A DNA stretch of 64,000 nt from Mermis nigrescens. Lineage: Eukaryota; Nematoda; Enoplea; Mermithida; Mermithidae. The notes under the pieces were generated by a model. The model saw only the letters and a program-made list of their open reading frames with translations. It had not been told where the DNA came from and did no database searches. Made by a program: the position numbers and the translations under genes. The DNA lies in contig JAVLUZ010000724.1 of the NCBI GenBank assembly GCA_036768485.1, positions 124,001-188,000 on the forward strand, given 5' to 3'. Positions 1-10,965 of the stretch are shown piece by piece (position 1 is the stretch's first letter; each line of letters begins with the position of its first letter).

Positions 1-512
1 AGATAATGCGTCGCGAGCGCCGCGCTTTGTCCATTATTCTGTATCAACTTGTTTTCTTAATTATAGGATATTATTCTCTAACATGCTCTTAATGCGGCGA
101 CGCGGACCGCGCAATTCGGCTATTAATAGCATCAAGTAAAGAAGCGCGCACGTGAATGTCGTTGGACGCGCGCACGCTCCAACGCCGTTCACGTGCGCGC
201 TTCGTTTTCTTGATGCTATTTATAGCTAAATTGCTCTGTGTGCGTCGCTATATTAACGGCATGTTAGAGAATAATCAGGCAGGTAGCTGTGGGGGAATGG
301 GGGGTCCGGACCCCCGCAAAATTCAGAAAAATTTAAAAAATAGGACTTTTTACACGTTTTTTTGTGCTATTTTTGTTTAGACCCCCCCTTCAAATTGGTG
401 TTTGTCCCCCCAAAATAGGAGGGCCAGCTACGTGCCTGAGAATAATATCCTATAATAAAAACAAGTTGATACGAAATAATGGACAAAACGCGGCGCTCAC
501 GACGCATTATCT
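1..512. repeat. Foldback (long inverted-repeat) element, interrupted by a short hAT insertion
   Basis: The left arm (1 to about 85) reads as the reverse complement of about 440-512, with a few mismatches. The middle is also self-complementary: a block near 120-157 pairs with about 185-228. Once the insertion at 276-438 is removed, the whole unit of about 340 bp is one long hairpin centred near 170. The element starts at or before base 1, so its left target duplication cannot be seen. The short open frames over it are shadows of the repeat. Confidence 0.8.
276..438 (+). mobile_element. Family D short hAT-type MITE (163 bp)
   Basis: The ends are CAGGCAGGTAGCT and AGCTACGTGCCTG, flanked on both sides by the exact 8-bp duplication AGAATAAT (268-275 and 439-446). 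A G-rich left part and a C-rich right part surround an AT-rich core. Related copies lie at about 11604-11971, 32836-32994 and 45673-45836. The 8-bp duplication and CA-starting ends fit hAT. It has no coding capacity. Confidence 0.85.
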
Positions 513-1208
513 AACATTGATCTTACAATAATGGTGCGCCAACGTTCATGGCGAGCACTGTAGACTCTTTTTGGCTTTAGAGATTTTTCTGCTTTAATTG
601 CTTTTTTCGACTTTACTCATGTTCATTTTAATTGAATTTGTTTGTAAGTTCGCGGTTTTACTTTCTAACTAGAAAGAGTTCGTTAGAAAATTCTGAAGAA
701 CGCTGTTCTCAAGATTGTTTTTGAGTTATTTATGGATGCCTCTCGCAAACTAAAATCTTAACGCTGGTGTGACCTTTAAGCGACTAAAACTTTTCCTGCA
801 AATAGTTTTACAAAATTAGCTTCGCATTGGGTGTTCGAATCCGTATCCAGCATCCTGAACTGGTCGTTTCCTGCCGGATTTTCTCGACAACTGCTAGATG
901 ACTACAATTAAAATTATATTTGGATCATTTTTGAGTCATTTGTCGATCTACAATTTTTTGCTTAATATTTCTTTCATGTTTCTGCATAATTTATCGTGTC
1001 TTATTTATGTTCGTTCCTTTTTTATTTGCTTATTGATTTTATGGAGAAAATTGTATGATCCTTTGCGCAATTTGAGGAGAAAACACTAATTTCTTGCGCA
1101 GGAATCCAAAATTCCGTCGATATAATTAATCTGTTCAGCATTAATTATCGAGCATCTTTCGTATGTACTTTCGCATATTTTTACTATATCATTTTTCTCA
1201 ATGTTAAC
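513..1208. other. AT-rich non-coding sequence, probably CHCHD4 intron
   Basis: No exon, inverted ends or recognised repeat were found. The 63-residue open frame near 898-1089 has low-complexity hydrophobic composition and no recognisable motif. Confidence 0.4.
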
Positions 1209-1443
1209 CATACCTGGGCGTGGGGGTTGGAGGTATGCACTCTCCATAAATTAAAATACCCCGCAGAAACCAAAATATCCCCCCTAAAATTCAATTTTCA
1301 ATTTTTTTTATTTTTTCGCAATTTTTTTAGGCTAATAGATAGTGCTCGATGAGAAACGTTGATAAATGGTGTTTTTTTCGCCATACCGCCATTTTTTGAC
1401 CTTTTTGCACCCCCCCCCAGAACTTTGGTGCCGCCCATCTATG
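1209..1443 (-). mobile_element. Family A hAT-type MITE
   Basis: It begins CATACCTGGGCG and ends GCCCATCTATG, the family A ends in reverse orientation. It carries the family core with the GAGCACTAT-type motif and C-rich blocks. The flanks ATGTTAAC and ATCCTAAG agree at only 5 of 8 positions, so this is an old copy. Confidence 0.75.
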
Positions 1444-1510
1444 ATCCTAAGGCTTTCGAACGGCTGATGGCGTACGGGTTTTGGGTCTTTAAGACCTTTG
1501 TGTGTGACCG

Positions 1511-1665
1511 CACATGGGCGTGGGCATCTATCTGCTGGACCCCCCCACCCGAGAATCTGGCGGACCCCCTAAAATCAATCATTTCCCAAAATTGTATTGT
1601 TGGTTCTAGTTTTGGCGATTTGGCCTCGTCGGAACCCCGAAATTGTTGTTCTGTTCATGTATGTT
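1511..1665 (-). mobile_element. Family B short hAT-type MITE
   Basis: It begins CACATGGGCGTGGGC, and TGTGACCG stands on both sides (1503-1510 and 1666-1673). It resembles the copies at 32554 and 47179. Family B shares its ends with family A but has a shorter, different interior. Confidence 0.65.
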
Positions 1666-1945
1666 TGTGACCGCATCTCCAAAAGCCGGAAGTCTGCGAG
1701 TCCCAGAATTCCATTTTATCAAATTTTTTGCTATTTTATTCGCGATTTCTCGTTCTATCGATAAAAAATAAGGATATTACTGATAAACCTGATAAGAAAC
1801 ATCAAACTTGCGATTTTAAATTATATAATCAATTTATGGCCCTTTTTCAACTGTGAAACGTTTCAAGCCCATAATCTAAAAAATTTAAGTCCTTTCCATT
1901 TGGAATGCCCTCGACGACGAGGCCGACTATAAAGGAACTATAATG

Positions 1946-2181
1946 CGCATCGCGTGGGGGATGCACCTCCAGAAGTTGAAATACCCCCCAGAAATCAAAA
2001 TACCCCCAGAATTCAAATTTTGAAATTTTTTTGCTTTTTTAGCGATTTTTTGATGCCATTGGATAGTGCCCAATGAAAAACGTCGAAAAATGGCGGTTTT
2101 TTCGCCATACGACCTTTTTTAAGACCATTTTTTTGACCTTTGAAAATCCCCCCCCTAGAATTTCAGTGCTGCCCACCTATG
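1946..2181 (-). mobile_element. Family A MITE with degraded left end
   Basis: The core and the right end GCCCACCTATG are clear. The left end is too diverged to fix the start or the duplication. Confidence 0.65.
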
Positions 2182-3249
2182 CTTGTAACTATTCTGATAT
2201 ATAAATAAGTAATGCAAACCGTGGAGTAGCTCTATCCTTAATTAGGGTAGATATGAAGATTTTTTGAGCGAAAATTCCATTAAACTTTCTTGACTTACTA
2301 AATGCTGATGTAGCGGCGCGTGTCAAAATATTTATTGCTTTCGCTAATGAAGGAAGAAGATATTTCAGCTACTATAAAGGAATTTCTATTAAAGAGAATA
2401 GAACGTTTAATTCTGATGCAGCAGCAATAAAATAAAAAATTAAACAAAAAAATTTAAACAACGAAACAAAATTGAAAAATAAAATAAAAATTATAAGAAT
2501 TATTAATATTAATAATAAGCAAATATTAAAGGAGCAATGAAGAATCTGTGCTAAGCAAGATTTTTATTAATATCTAAATATCTACTAAACCGGGTTTAAT
2601 AAAATGCGAGTACTCGTATGTTAAAAAAGCACCTAAAAATGGCCTTGACAGGCAAGTTTTTTTTTAAAATGAGGGAGTAGAAAATCTCAGTCTTATGGGT
2701 TGGATGAGGATCATGGATGCCCAGCATGGCCGGTCTATTTGTTGGTTAGTGAGCCGTTTTGGGCCAAAATTACCCGAAACACTGGTATGAATGCTAAAAC
2801 GGCGGTAAAATTACGTTATTCCACCGTTGTTGTCGATTTCGAGCACTTTTGTGGGAGGTTTTCGATTTTCATTGACGTTTGACCTTTATTGCCCAATTTT
2901 TCTCTGAAAATTTCCCATTTTTTATTCCGGGGGCTTAGAATCTAGATCCCGAACCCCCTACCACGTGTATTTTTGGTGGGGACGGTCAACTTTAGGCGGA
3001 GTATTTCTTATCCCAACCCCTTTTACGTTGAAGGTTTGCGTCCCAAAAAATATTACCAATATCTTTTCATCAGGATGAAGTTTTTGTACATTTTTTTGCG
3101 ATTTTTCAGCCTCCGCCGTACAATTCGATAAAAAATTTTCAATTTTTCAATTAAAATTTTTAAGAGTTTAAGGAAATCAGCAGAAAAAATTCAAATGCAG
3201 TACAATTCAATCAAATAATCAATAATCTTTCCTCCATGCTTCGAAGCAG
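2182..3249. other. Probable CHCHD4 intron sequence
   Basis: AT-rich sequence with no exon seen. It ends in a good acceptor (TTCGAAGCAG at 3240-3249) before the CHCHD4 terminal exon. The 60-residue open frame at 2700-2882 shows no family motif. Confidence 0.45.
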
Positions 3250-3464
3250 GGTCCGATTGTATAGAACATTTCAAAAATATGCACGCCTGCATGTCCGAAT
3301 ATCCAACTTTGTACGGAAACCTCGAAAGAGATGTTGATAAAATATCAATCATGGAAGATGAATCAAATTTGGACGGTCAGCAGTCGACGACGCCGCAAGA
3401 CAAGCAAACATTGAAAGACGAAGGAGATTCGGTGATGAAACAGTCATCAGCTTCCGTCGCTTGA
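3250..3464 (+). CDS. CHCHD4: Mia40/CHCHD4-like oxidoreductase, terminal exon (partial)
   Basis: The exon opens after the acceptor AAGCAG at 3249 and supplies the last two bases of a Gly codon, then SDCIEHFKNMHACMSEYP. This is the second CX9C helix of the CHCH domain: Cys, nine residues, Cys, followed by the Tyr-Pro-x-Leu-Tyr signature of Mia40/CHCHD4. An acidic, Gln/Ser-rich tail of about 45 residues follows and ends at TGA 3462-3464, as in animal homologues. The family works in the mitochondrial intermembrane space, where a CPC motif oxidises incoming twin-CX3C and CX9C proteins and Erv1/ALR re-oxidises it. The CPC and first CX9C exons are not in the window, so they should lie left of base 1. 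The reading frame is intact. Another CX9C protein is the main alternative, but the Gly-Ser-Asp-Cys start and the Tyr-Pro block favour Mia40. No clear AATAAA was seen just downstream. Confidence 0.8.
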
Positions 3465-3773
3465 TGTTCTTAATTTATTTTATATTGTGCTTTGTTATTC
3501 GTTGATGCACTTTATTGCGGGAATAGTTTATGCAGTTTCAATTCAATAGTAAATTGAATAGTAGTAGAGTCGTACACCGCATACAAGCATAAAGGGTACT
3601 GTTTGCGTTGTTCTGAGCAGTAGTCGATTATGAGGGAGCTCCAACTGTGATTAAAACGGAAACTCCACACGCGATGGGAAAAAGCGGAAAAACTAACAGA
3701 ATTACGTGAATGAAAATTTGAATTATGGCTATGTACATATGTTGCGGGAGTTATGCTCGAACATGGACAGCAG

Positions 3774-3968
3774 CACACCTGGGCGCGGGGATATGCACCC
3801 CCCCCAGAATTCAATTTTTGAAACTTTTTTCGTAATTTTTTGATGCCAATGTATAGTGCTCGATGAGAAACGTCGAAAAATGGTGTTTTTTCGCTATACC
3901 ACATTTTTTTGACCTTTGAAAAATCTTGCACAACCGTCCCCCCAGATTTCGACTGCTGCCCACGTATG
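3774..3968 (-). mobile_element. Family A MITE (195 bp) with exact target duplication
   Basis: It runs from CACACCTGGGC to CCCACGTATG and is flanked by GACAGCAG at 3766-3773 and 3969-3976. One G/C-rich terminal block is shortened compared with full-length copies. Confidence 0.9.
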
Positions 3969-4148
3969 GACAGCAGTCGAATTCTGTGGGTCTGCTTGGG
4001 TGGTGTAAGAATCCCAAGTCCTAAAAAGTCAAAAATTTGATCCGCGGGGATTGCCAGATTTCCGCGGGTAGGGAGCGTGAGATTACCCACCCATCTCCCT
4101 GAAACTTTATGCTTTTGAAATTTATTATGTACTTTTAGGTATTAATTC

Positions 4149-4312
4149 TATAGTCCGTTTCACACAACTTCGTGCATAAGTTCTAAGAATTTACATCGAC
4201 AGTGAGCCGAGGGTTACGATAATTATATATCAGATCAATGCTATAATCGCAATCTGTCAGCTTATTGTCGAAGATAGTTTTAAAATTTATGACCGAAGTT
4301 GTGTGAATCTGT
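4149..4312. mobile_element. Family E MITE (TATAGTC ends, Tc1/mariner-like)
   Basis: The left end is TATAGTCCGTTTCACACAAC. The right end is the diverged complement (CGAAGTTGTGTGAATCTGTAG). The ends begin and finish with TA, which would suit a TA target duplication. Copies also lie at 4907-5071, 6080-6224 and 55836-56004. Confidence 0.65.
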
Positions 4313-4389
4313 AGGTAGGTATGCGTAATACATTTTCATGCCAAAACGTCCATGTATACTTTTGACCGATATATTATGTGCAGGAGCAC

Positions 4390-4662
4390 CATACGTGGGC
4401 AGCAAGAAAATTCTGGGGGGGGCAAGATTTTTTTGAAGGTCGAAAAATGGCCCTAAAAATGGTGGTATGGCGATAAAAACACCATTTTTCGACGTTTCTC
4501 ATCAAGCACTATCCATTGGCATCAAAAAATTGCGAAAAAAACGAAAAAAATTTTCAAAAATTGAATTCTGGGGGAGGGGTATTTTGATTTCTGGGAGGGG
4601 GGTATTTTGGTTTCTGGGGGGTGCATACCCCCCAAACCCCCCCCCCCCCACGCCCAGGTGTG
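4390..4662 (+). mobile_element. Family A MITE, near full length (273 bp)
   Basis: It is an intact representative: CATACGTGGGCAGC at the left, GCCCAGGTGTG at the right, and AGGAGCAC on both sides (4382-4389 and 4663-4670). The interior order is a G-run, TTTGAAGGTCGAAAAATGG, a core with CATCAAGCACTATCCATTGG, then three G-runs spaced about 20 bp apart and a terminal C-rich block. Confidence 0.93.
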
Positions 4663-4906
4663 AGGAGCACCGTTATGATTTGAATTTCGCGCAAGTTTAT
4701 TTTTTAGTCATCTGTCTGTGTGTCCGAGAAAAGAGTTTCTACTGTATGATCGAATGATCCTCGTATTTTGAGTCCATGGGTATTCCAGGCCCCTGATTTC
4801 AAATTTTTTACCAAATTGCACGATAGGGTTTCTGAAATCCGAAAACGACGGATTACTATAAATTGTTTTAGCGGCTCTACTACTGCTCACGTAATTGCCG
4901 TGAGGC

Positions 4907-5071
4907 TATAGTCTGTTCCACATAACTTCGGTCATATATTTTAAGACTGTGTCCGACAATAAGCTGACAGATTGCGATTTCAGCTATGATCTGATATATA
5001 ATTATCGTAACCCTCGGCTATCGTTGAAAATTCTTAGAATTTATGCACGATGTTATGTGAAACAGACTATA
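4907..5071. mobile_element. Family E MITE
   Basis: CTATAGTCTGTTCCACATAAC at the left matches in reverse the TTATGTGAAACAGACTATA near 5053-5071. The interior is the reverse complement of the copy at 4149-4312, so the two copies lie in opposite orientations 600 bp apart. Confidence 0.75.
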
Positions 5072-5272
5072 ATTTTTTTGCCACTCAAGACCAACTTTTA
5101 ATGCGCTCTCGATTGGTATAAACTATCTTAGACTACAGTCTAACAAAATATCGTAAGATCTTTGCATTTTCCCTCATCGCAGCGAATGAATTTAATTTTA
5201 GTTTTTGAAACACAAGTTTTTGAAACCATGACGTTAAATGGATTTTGTTACTTTCTAAGTTTGGCTCCTGGG

Positions 5273-5344
5273 AAACATGGGCATTATTTGACCTTTGAAA
5301 AATCTAGCACCCCCTCCTTAGAATTTGGGTGCTGCCCACGTATG
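5273..5344 (-). mobile_element. Miniature (72 bp) deletion derivative of family A
   Basis: Only AAACATGGGC plus the TTTGACCTTTGAAAAATC and GCTGCCCACGTATG end remain, yet CTCCTGGG is duplicated exactly (5265-5272 and 5345-5352). This suggests it moved in this short form, or lost its interior afterwards. Confidence 0.85.
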
Positions 5345-5498
5345 CTCCTGGGGTTTATTCGATCTCTGATTTCTAGCTGACTACTTGAGTGCACGATCTG
5401 GCGCCAAAAAAAACACGGGCGGTTTAATAGGAAATTACGGAAGGTTCCAATTATTCCCCATAGACGAACTCACATCAAATATGCCACGTCACGTCCCA

Positions 5499-6277
5499 TA
5501 GTCTGTTTCAAGTTTGGGCATAAATTTCAAAAACTACATATGTCCGATAATAAGCAGACAGATTGCGATTGCATTGATTAGCCATTTATATCTTCATGTC
5601 TCTCTTCTCCGGTTGATACTCGTTTTAACTTCCACTCTTTGGATTATAAAAAAGTCCGTTTTATTCTCATGCTACAAAATTAGTTTAAACTTTTGATGCA
5701 GCGATGCGGTTTAAAAATAGCAAGTGTCTCACCACAACTCGTTATACTGTAGAATATCACAGCTATACTGACAGTTTACACCACTTTTGTGGGCACTTAA
5801 ATTTTTTCAAAAACCATAAAGTTAAATGAAACAGATTATAGTCAGCTCCGCTCCGTTTCACAAATCGTCGATATTGCATAAACCGAATGCATGTGCATAC
5901 GCTACTGTATGTAGTCCGTTTCATTTAACTTCAACATTTTGAAAAATTTAAAGTGCCTGCTAAAGTGCTTTAAACTAACGTCATCGTTAGGATGTTCTAC
6001 ATCATATCCAGTTACGGTGAAACATGTTCCACTGTTGAGCCGTATTACTGCATCAAAACATTAAACCACTTTCGAGGCCTATAGTCTGTTTCACACAACT
6101 TCGTTCATAAATTTTGATACTATATCCGATAATAAGCTGCTGATGTATAATTATCGTAAACCTAGGCTTAGTGTCGTTATAAATTCTTAGAATTTATGCA
6201 CGAAGTTATGTGAAACAGGCTATAATTGCTGCGGAACAAATTTAAAAGAAAACCTCAAACATAATGCAACAGACTAT
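5499..6277. mobile_element. Cluster of family E-related inverted-repeat elements, one nested
   Basis: TAGTCTGTTTCAAG (5499) to AACAGATTATAG (about 5840), and TAGTCCGTTTCATTTAAC (about 5911) to AACAGACTATAG (about 6277), are two related units in opposite orientation. A typical family E copy (6080-6224) sits inside the second. Shared TA(T/C)AGTCTGTTTCA ends suggest one transposase served all of them. Confidence 0.6.
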
Positions 6278-8699
6278 AGTTCAGGCGTCTATACATACAT
6301 ACATTGCTTGCAATATGATGCATTACTATATGTACATACTTTATAAAAGTATGTTGAATAATATAGCGCGCTAACGCGTACCAATCATAGGTAGCGCGAT
6401 AGCGCTACCTACTTAGCCATCTTTTTTCTTATGTTTATCACAGCGAGGTGAAATTTGTGCCCCCCTCACAGCTATAACGGCACACATCTGGGAGGAGCGG
6501 TTTTTTTAAAACGTAGATAATAAAAAAACTTAGATATCCTATTTTTGGTTACACTCAATACCCAGCTAGTCGTGAGTGTGTAAAGTGTAAACCGCAAAAT
6601 CAAATAATTTGAGGAGGGCCAATTTAAAAAAAATGTTTTCCCTGATGAGTAGTTCACGAATCTGGTCTTAAAATTTCTTTACACTCATTAGTTGTTGCAC
6701 AGGAGTGTAAATTAGACGGTTTTTTACTGTTTTCATGTGCACAAACATATCTAACTCAGTTTAACATTCTATGCAGTCTGATTGGTTTCAAAAGGTAGAC
6801 GATTATAAAATCTAGGGGATCCTTTTTTATTTTTTCAAAGTAATATTTTTAAATTTAGAGGCGGTTTTTGTAAAGAGTGTGGGACAAAAAAATATTTTTT
6901 TCCTGCGATATTCTCGAGTTAGTAGACAGAACGTGGTAATTATCTTTAAAATGTGCCTCGTCCTAAGCGCTACACGTCACAATTTATTTTTTTCTTTACA
7001 ATCAATATTGCGTTATTAGTGCAGGTGTAAACTTTACGCTAAAAAAATTTTTTCCGTCCAGAGCGTCGTAGATGATGGACTTTTAGAAAAAATGTTCTCC
7101 GTAAGGTCAGAATAACGAATCTGACCTTCAAACTTTTCTACAGCCAGTCTTTGTTGAGGTATGAAGAGGTGAACTTTGAATTATACATCTATTTTCTAAT
7201 GCCGATAGATAACTCCGTATTGCATATTGTTTGATCAGATTTTTCTTATTTCAGAGGTTTTTGACTCGTCTTTAATAAATAATTATTTTTATTATAATTA
7301 ATGCGCTATTCTTGAACTTCAGTAGAATGATGAATATTTTTCAATATAGTATAATCAAGCTGAAATATTGGCTGCGAGTTGAGTTGGTGCAATGGCTGAC
7401 GTATCCGTTCTCGCATGTGGATTAAAAAAAATAATGGGTTCAAGCCTTCTGCATACTAACTTTTTTCATTTTTTTTAATTCTTTTGGCAAAACTATGCAC
7501 TTCATTCGACTTATTCATCGATTTAGGTTGTGCAGATCACGCAGTTTTTTGTTTTTTGAATTTCGCCTCAGTTCTCGAATGGGAGTGTAAAGAATGCGAA
7601 AATCCGGGGTGGGAAGACAAATTTTAGTCGAGTTTTCAACTTGTTTATGTCTGCCAACAACTCCGGTTATTAGTTTTGAGAAATTTTTTCTGACAGAAAT
7701 GTACTACGGATCAAGAGCTATCTTCTGCTTACCAGGAAACTTTTCTACAATCAATACGCAATTAGTACCAGGGATTTAAACTTTACGCTCTAGTGGATGA
7801 GTAAAAAACAGATTTTGTCCAAGATTTCTCTGCCAACTTTTTCGGTTATAATTTGGGATGAATTGAATAAAATAGAAATAAAGTAACTCCTAAGAGCTAC
7901 ACGTACTACGGCTTAAGATCTTTCTGATTACCAGCAAACCTTTGTGCATTCAATACAGAGTTAGATCCAGGGGGTTTAAACTTTGCACACAAGTAGATGG
8001 TGTAAAAACGTGGTTTTGTCTAAAATTGCTCCACCAACTTCTATAGTTATAAGTCGGAATGAATAGAATAAAGAACAAATAAAAGTACGTTTCACGGAAA
8101 AACACGTCGCAGCAAACTGCATTTAAAAAAACGCAATATTGAATTATTCATAGGGGTGTAAAGTTCAAAATCAGGGGTGTAAAATGGACGAAAAAATACG
8201 TTTTTTCTGTATTTTGATTGGTAAATATCTCAAATATTTTGCGGGACAAAAAATTTTCACATACAAATGTACTACAATTTTAAGGCTGCAAAGTGGACCA
8301 AACTAAATTTCTTTACACTCAATGTGGAGTTAGGTTCAGATTTTTAAAATTTGCAATGTGGTGGATGGTGGAAAATACCTTTTTCTCCGTTTTTTTTGTT
8401 CGCCACTTTCTCCGTTTAAGAGTCGGATTTTTCGGCAGGTGTAAAGGCAAAAATTTAAGTGTGTCAAACGTGTTGCAGTCTTCTTTTTTCTGCCAATTTC
8501 TCCATTTATGAGTCTGGCTGGACATGATCTCAAGTCTAAAAATATACCAGGAATCAAACGTGTTACGTCAGTCAGGCGCGTTTCTTTACACTCAATAATG
8601 GTGTAACGTGGTGTACATCTGATATTATTTTGTCTTCAGGCCAGTGTGGAGAGTTAAATTTTTCATAAATGTTAATCGTAATATCAGACCAATATCAGA

Positions 8700-9140
8700 A
8701 TTACGAATCTGACTAAGCAATTCTTTACACTCAGTAGTTGTGTAAAGTTTACACTGCAAATTAATTATAATTCTAGAGCCTTACGGAAGCTTAATTTTTT
8801 CCGGAACTTTCTACGTAATGTCAGTATTACGAATCTGACTATTAGTTTTCTCTACGAACAGTAGTTGTGTGAAGTTTGCACGATTAATTTATTCTTAATG
8901 TGTAGTTTACACTACAAATTTATTTTACTTCCAGAGCGTTGCAAAACGTGAACTTTTTCTAATTATGTTCCGTAAGGTCAGAATTGCGAATTTGGCTATT
9001 ATCTTTACACCCAATAATTATGTCAAGTTTACTCTAAAATTTAAATTTACTTTTAGAGCATTGCAGAAGCTTTATTTTTTCAAATGGTTCCATGTAACGT
9101 CAGGATATCGAATCTGAGCGTAAGTGTTCATTTCACCCTA
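8700..9140 (+). repeat. Tandem array of about 125-bp degenerate units
   Basis: Each unit runs TTACGAATCTGACT..., CTTTACACTCA, GTGTAAAGTTTACACT, AGAGC(G/C)TT(G/A)C, TTTTTTC, then GTAA(C/G)GTCAG. About four units lie head to tail, with starts near 8700, 8827, 8985 and 9108. The same array recurs near 43680-44110 and 56800-57240 in the sister copies. Confidence 0.75.
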
Positions 9141-10194
9141 TATTTGCTTAAAGTTTATGCTGAAAACCTTCGATCCGTTTAAATAAAGTAAGGTTGTCTT
9201 GTTGAAAAAAGACAATGCTAATCTTCAGAACAATATTGTTTTCCGTGTTCTTGGACTGCTGTCATTATTGTGGTACCTTATGTTTCCTTATGTTTTTGCT
9301 TACTGATTAACTCAAACCATGCTAAGTAAAAAAGTACAGCAAAGAAAAATGCTCCAATGGAAAAAAGACGAATATACTAGGGATTGTAGAATATTAAGGA
9401 TGTTAAAGGAGGGGACTTGGAAAAAGCTACCTAAGTTCGTATGTATATGCCTAAAATCGCAAAATCTGTTAAAAGTCAGATTTTCTCTGAGCAACGCAAA
9501 AAATCGAAAGGTACATATATTCTGCGGCCTCTGAAGAAATGTAACCTTAGTAAAAAGTCGCGTCACTCTAGGCTGCAATGATGGGTTTCATCATCTGTAC
9601 TAGCGTTTTCTGTATTCATTTTTCATTAAGCGATGTAATAGACGCTGGTGCCTCTCGTGAAAACACTTGACAAAGATTTGCTATATAAGGTGCATAAAAC
9701 GGTCATATCTAACCTATTCAGAATGAATAAATGACTGTCATCTGAGATTCACTATTTTTATATTTTTGTGTGAAATCTATGTGTAACACACGCACACATA
9801 CACACATTCATAAACCCACACTCACATGTATATGAAAGAATTTTGCTTAATAAAGTCTGAACACGCGTAGCATTTCTGTGTAGTGCATAATATTTTCACA
9901 TTTGTAATGTTTATTGATGCGTTATATAGTGGTAACACTGACTTGCTTCACATCGTGACTAAACTATCTGCGATTGTATTTAAAGGCGTTTTATTTCGTA
10001 ATCATGAACATTATATAGCAAGCAAGTCTGGCATCAATTGAATTGTGCATCAAATCGTTGTGGGGCAAACGTGTAGTCTGTTTCACGTAAGCTTTAGCGT
10101 TTCCTACTGCTTTAAGCCAACAATTTCTTTGATTGTCAGGAATGCATCGATGTTTGAAATTTCATTCAATGGGCTTACAAAGTCGCTCCTACAC

Positions 10195-10464
10195 CATACG
10201 TGGGCAGCAAGAAATTTCTGGGGGGTGCAAGATTTTTTTGAAGGTCAAAAAATGGCCTTAAAAACGATAGTATGGTGATAAAAACACCATTTTTCGACGT
10301 TTCTCATCAAGCACTATCCATTGGCATCAAAAAATTGCGAAAAAAGCGAAAAATTTTCAAAAATTGAATTCTGGGGGGTATTTTGATTTCTGGGGGGTAT
10401 TCTGGTTTCTGGGTCTGGTTTCTGGGGGTGCATACCCCCCAAACCCCCCCCACGCCCAGGTGTG
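10195..10464 (+). mobile_element. Family A MITE (270 bp) with a paralogous empty site
   Basis: It has family A ends and TCCTACAC on both sides (10187-10194 and 10465-10472). The sister repeats near 44933 and 57937 carry the uninterrupted sequence around GCTCCTA, which confirms the element's boundaries and that it arrived after the copies separated. Confidence 0.95.
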
Positions 10465-10605
10465 TCCTACACTACTCCATCTACTTTCCCATAGCTACTG
10501 CATAGCTGACTTGCTGCTTCTTTCAATCATTTTTTGGTTATGTTGCTTAGAAACATATTTTGCGACTTTAGGCACACTACGTACGTAGGTAGCTTTTTCC
10601 TAGTC

Positions 10606-10868
10606 CGTGGGCAGCGAGAAAATTCTGAGGGGGGGGGGGTGTGCAAGATTTTTCAAAGGTCAGAAAATTGCCTCAAAAGTGGTGGTCTGGCGAAAAAAGC
10701 ATTTTTCGTCGATTCTCATCGAGCACTATCTATTGGCATCAAAAAATTGCGAAAAAACGGAAAAATTTTTAAAAACTGAATTCTGCGGGGAGTATTTCGA
10801 TTTCTGGGAGGTATTTTGATTTCCCGGGGGCGGGGGGTGCATACCCCCGAACCCCCAACGCTCGGGTG
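10606..10868 (+). mobile_element. Family A MITE, first few bases of left end lost
   Basis: The left end starts at CGTGGGCAGC, without CATA. The right end is GCTCGGGTG. TAGTCC lies at both edges. The sister repeats near 45135 and 58090 read straight through CTAGTC(C/T)CCTCC. Confidence 0.8.
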
Positions 10869-10965
10869 TAGTCCCCACCTTTTACGTCCTTAATAGTCCA
10901 CCATCCCAAGTATGTATATTCTTCATTTGTTTCATTGAAGCATTTTTCTTTGCTAGTGAGATATG

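Larger units (their letters stand above)
6361..10965 (+). repeat. Composite long repeat, copy 1 (interrupted by two family A MITEs)
   Basis: It starts around a GTAGCGC...GCGCTAC palindrome and contains many GTGTAAAG/CTTTACAC words. It ends in an inverted-repeat module (9318-9540 against about 10505-10965). Block after block it matches 42690-45228 and 55300-58175 on the same strand. No open frame longer than about 90 codons is present and no protein family is recognised. It could be a large non-autonomous transposon or decayed segmental copies. Confidence 0.7.

Noticed and set aside
156..380. 74-codon open frame
   Set aside because: It runs through the foldback and into an inserted MITE, and has no protein-like features.
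3512..4090. 192-codon open frame on the minus strand
   Set aside because: It crosses both ends of a family A MITE. Similar frames exist in other copies, so it is a by-product of the repeat.
8700..9140. CRISPR-like array
   Set aside because: Units of about 125 bp are degenerate along their whole length, with no unique spacers, and the sequence is eukaryotic.
10364..10819. Overlapping open frames with Gly/Trp/Phe-rich translations
   Set aside because: They are translations of the GGGGTATTTTGATTTCT blocks of family A, seen at most copies.
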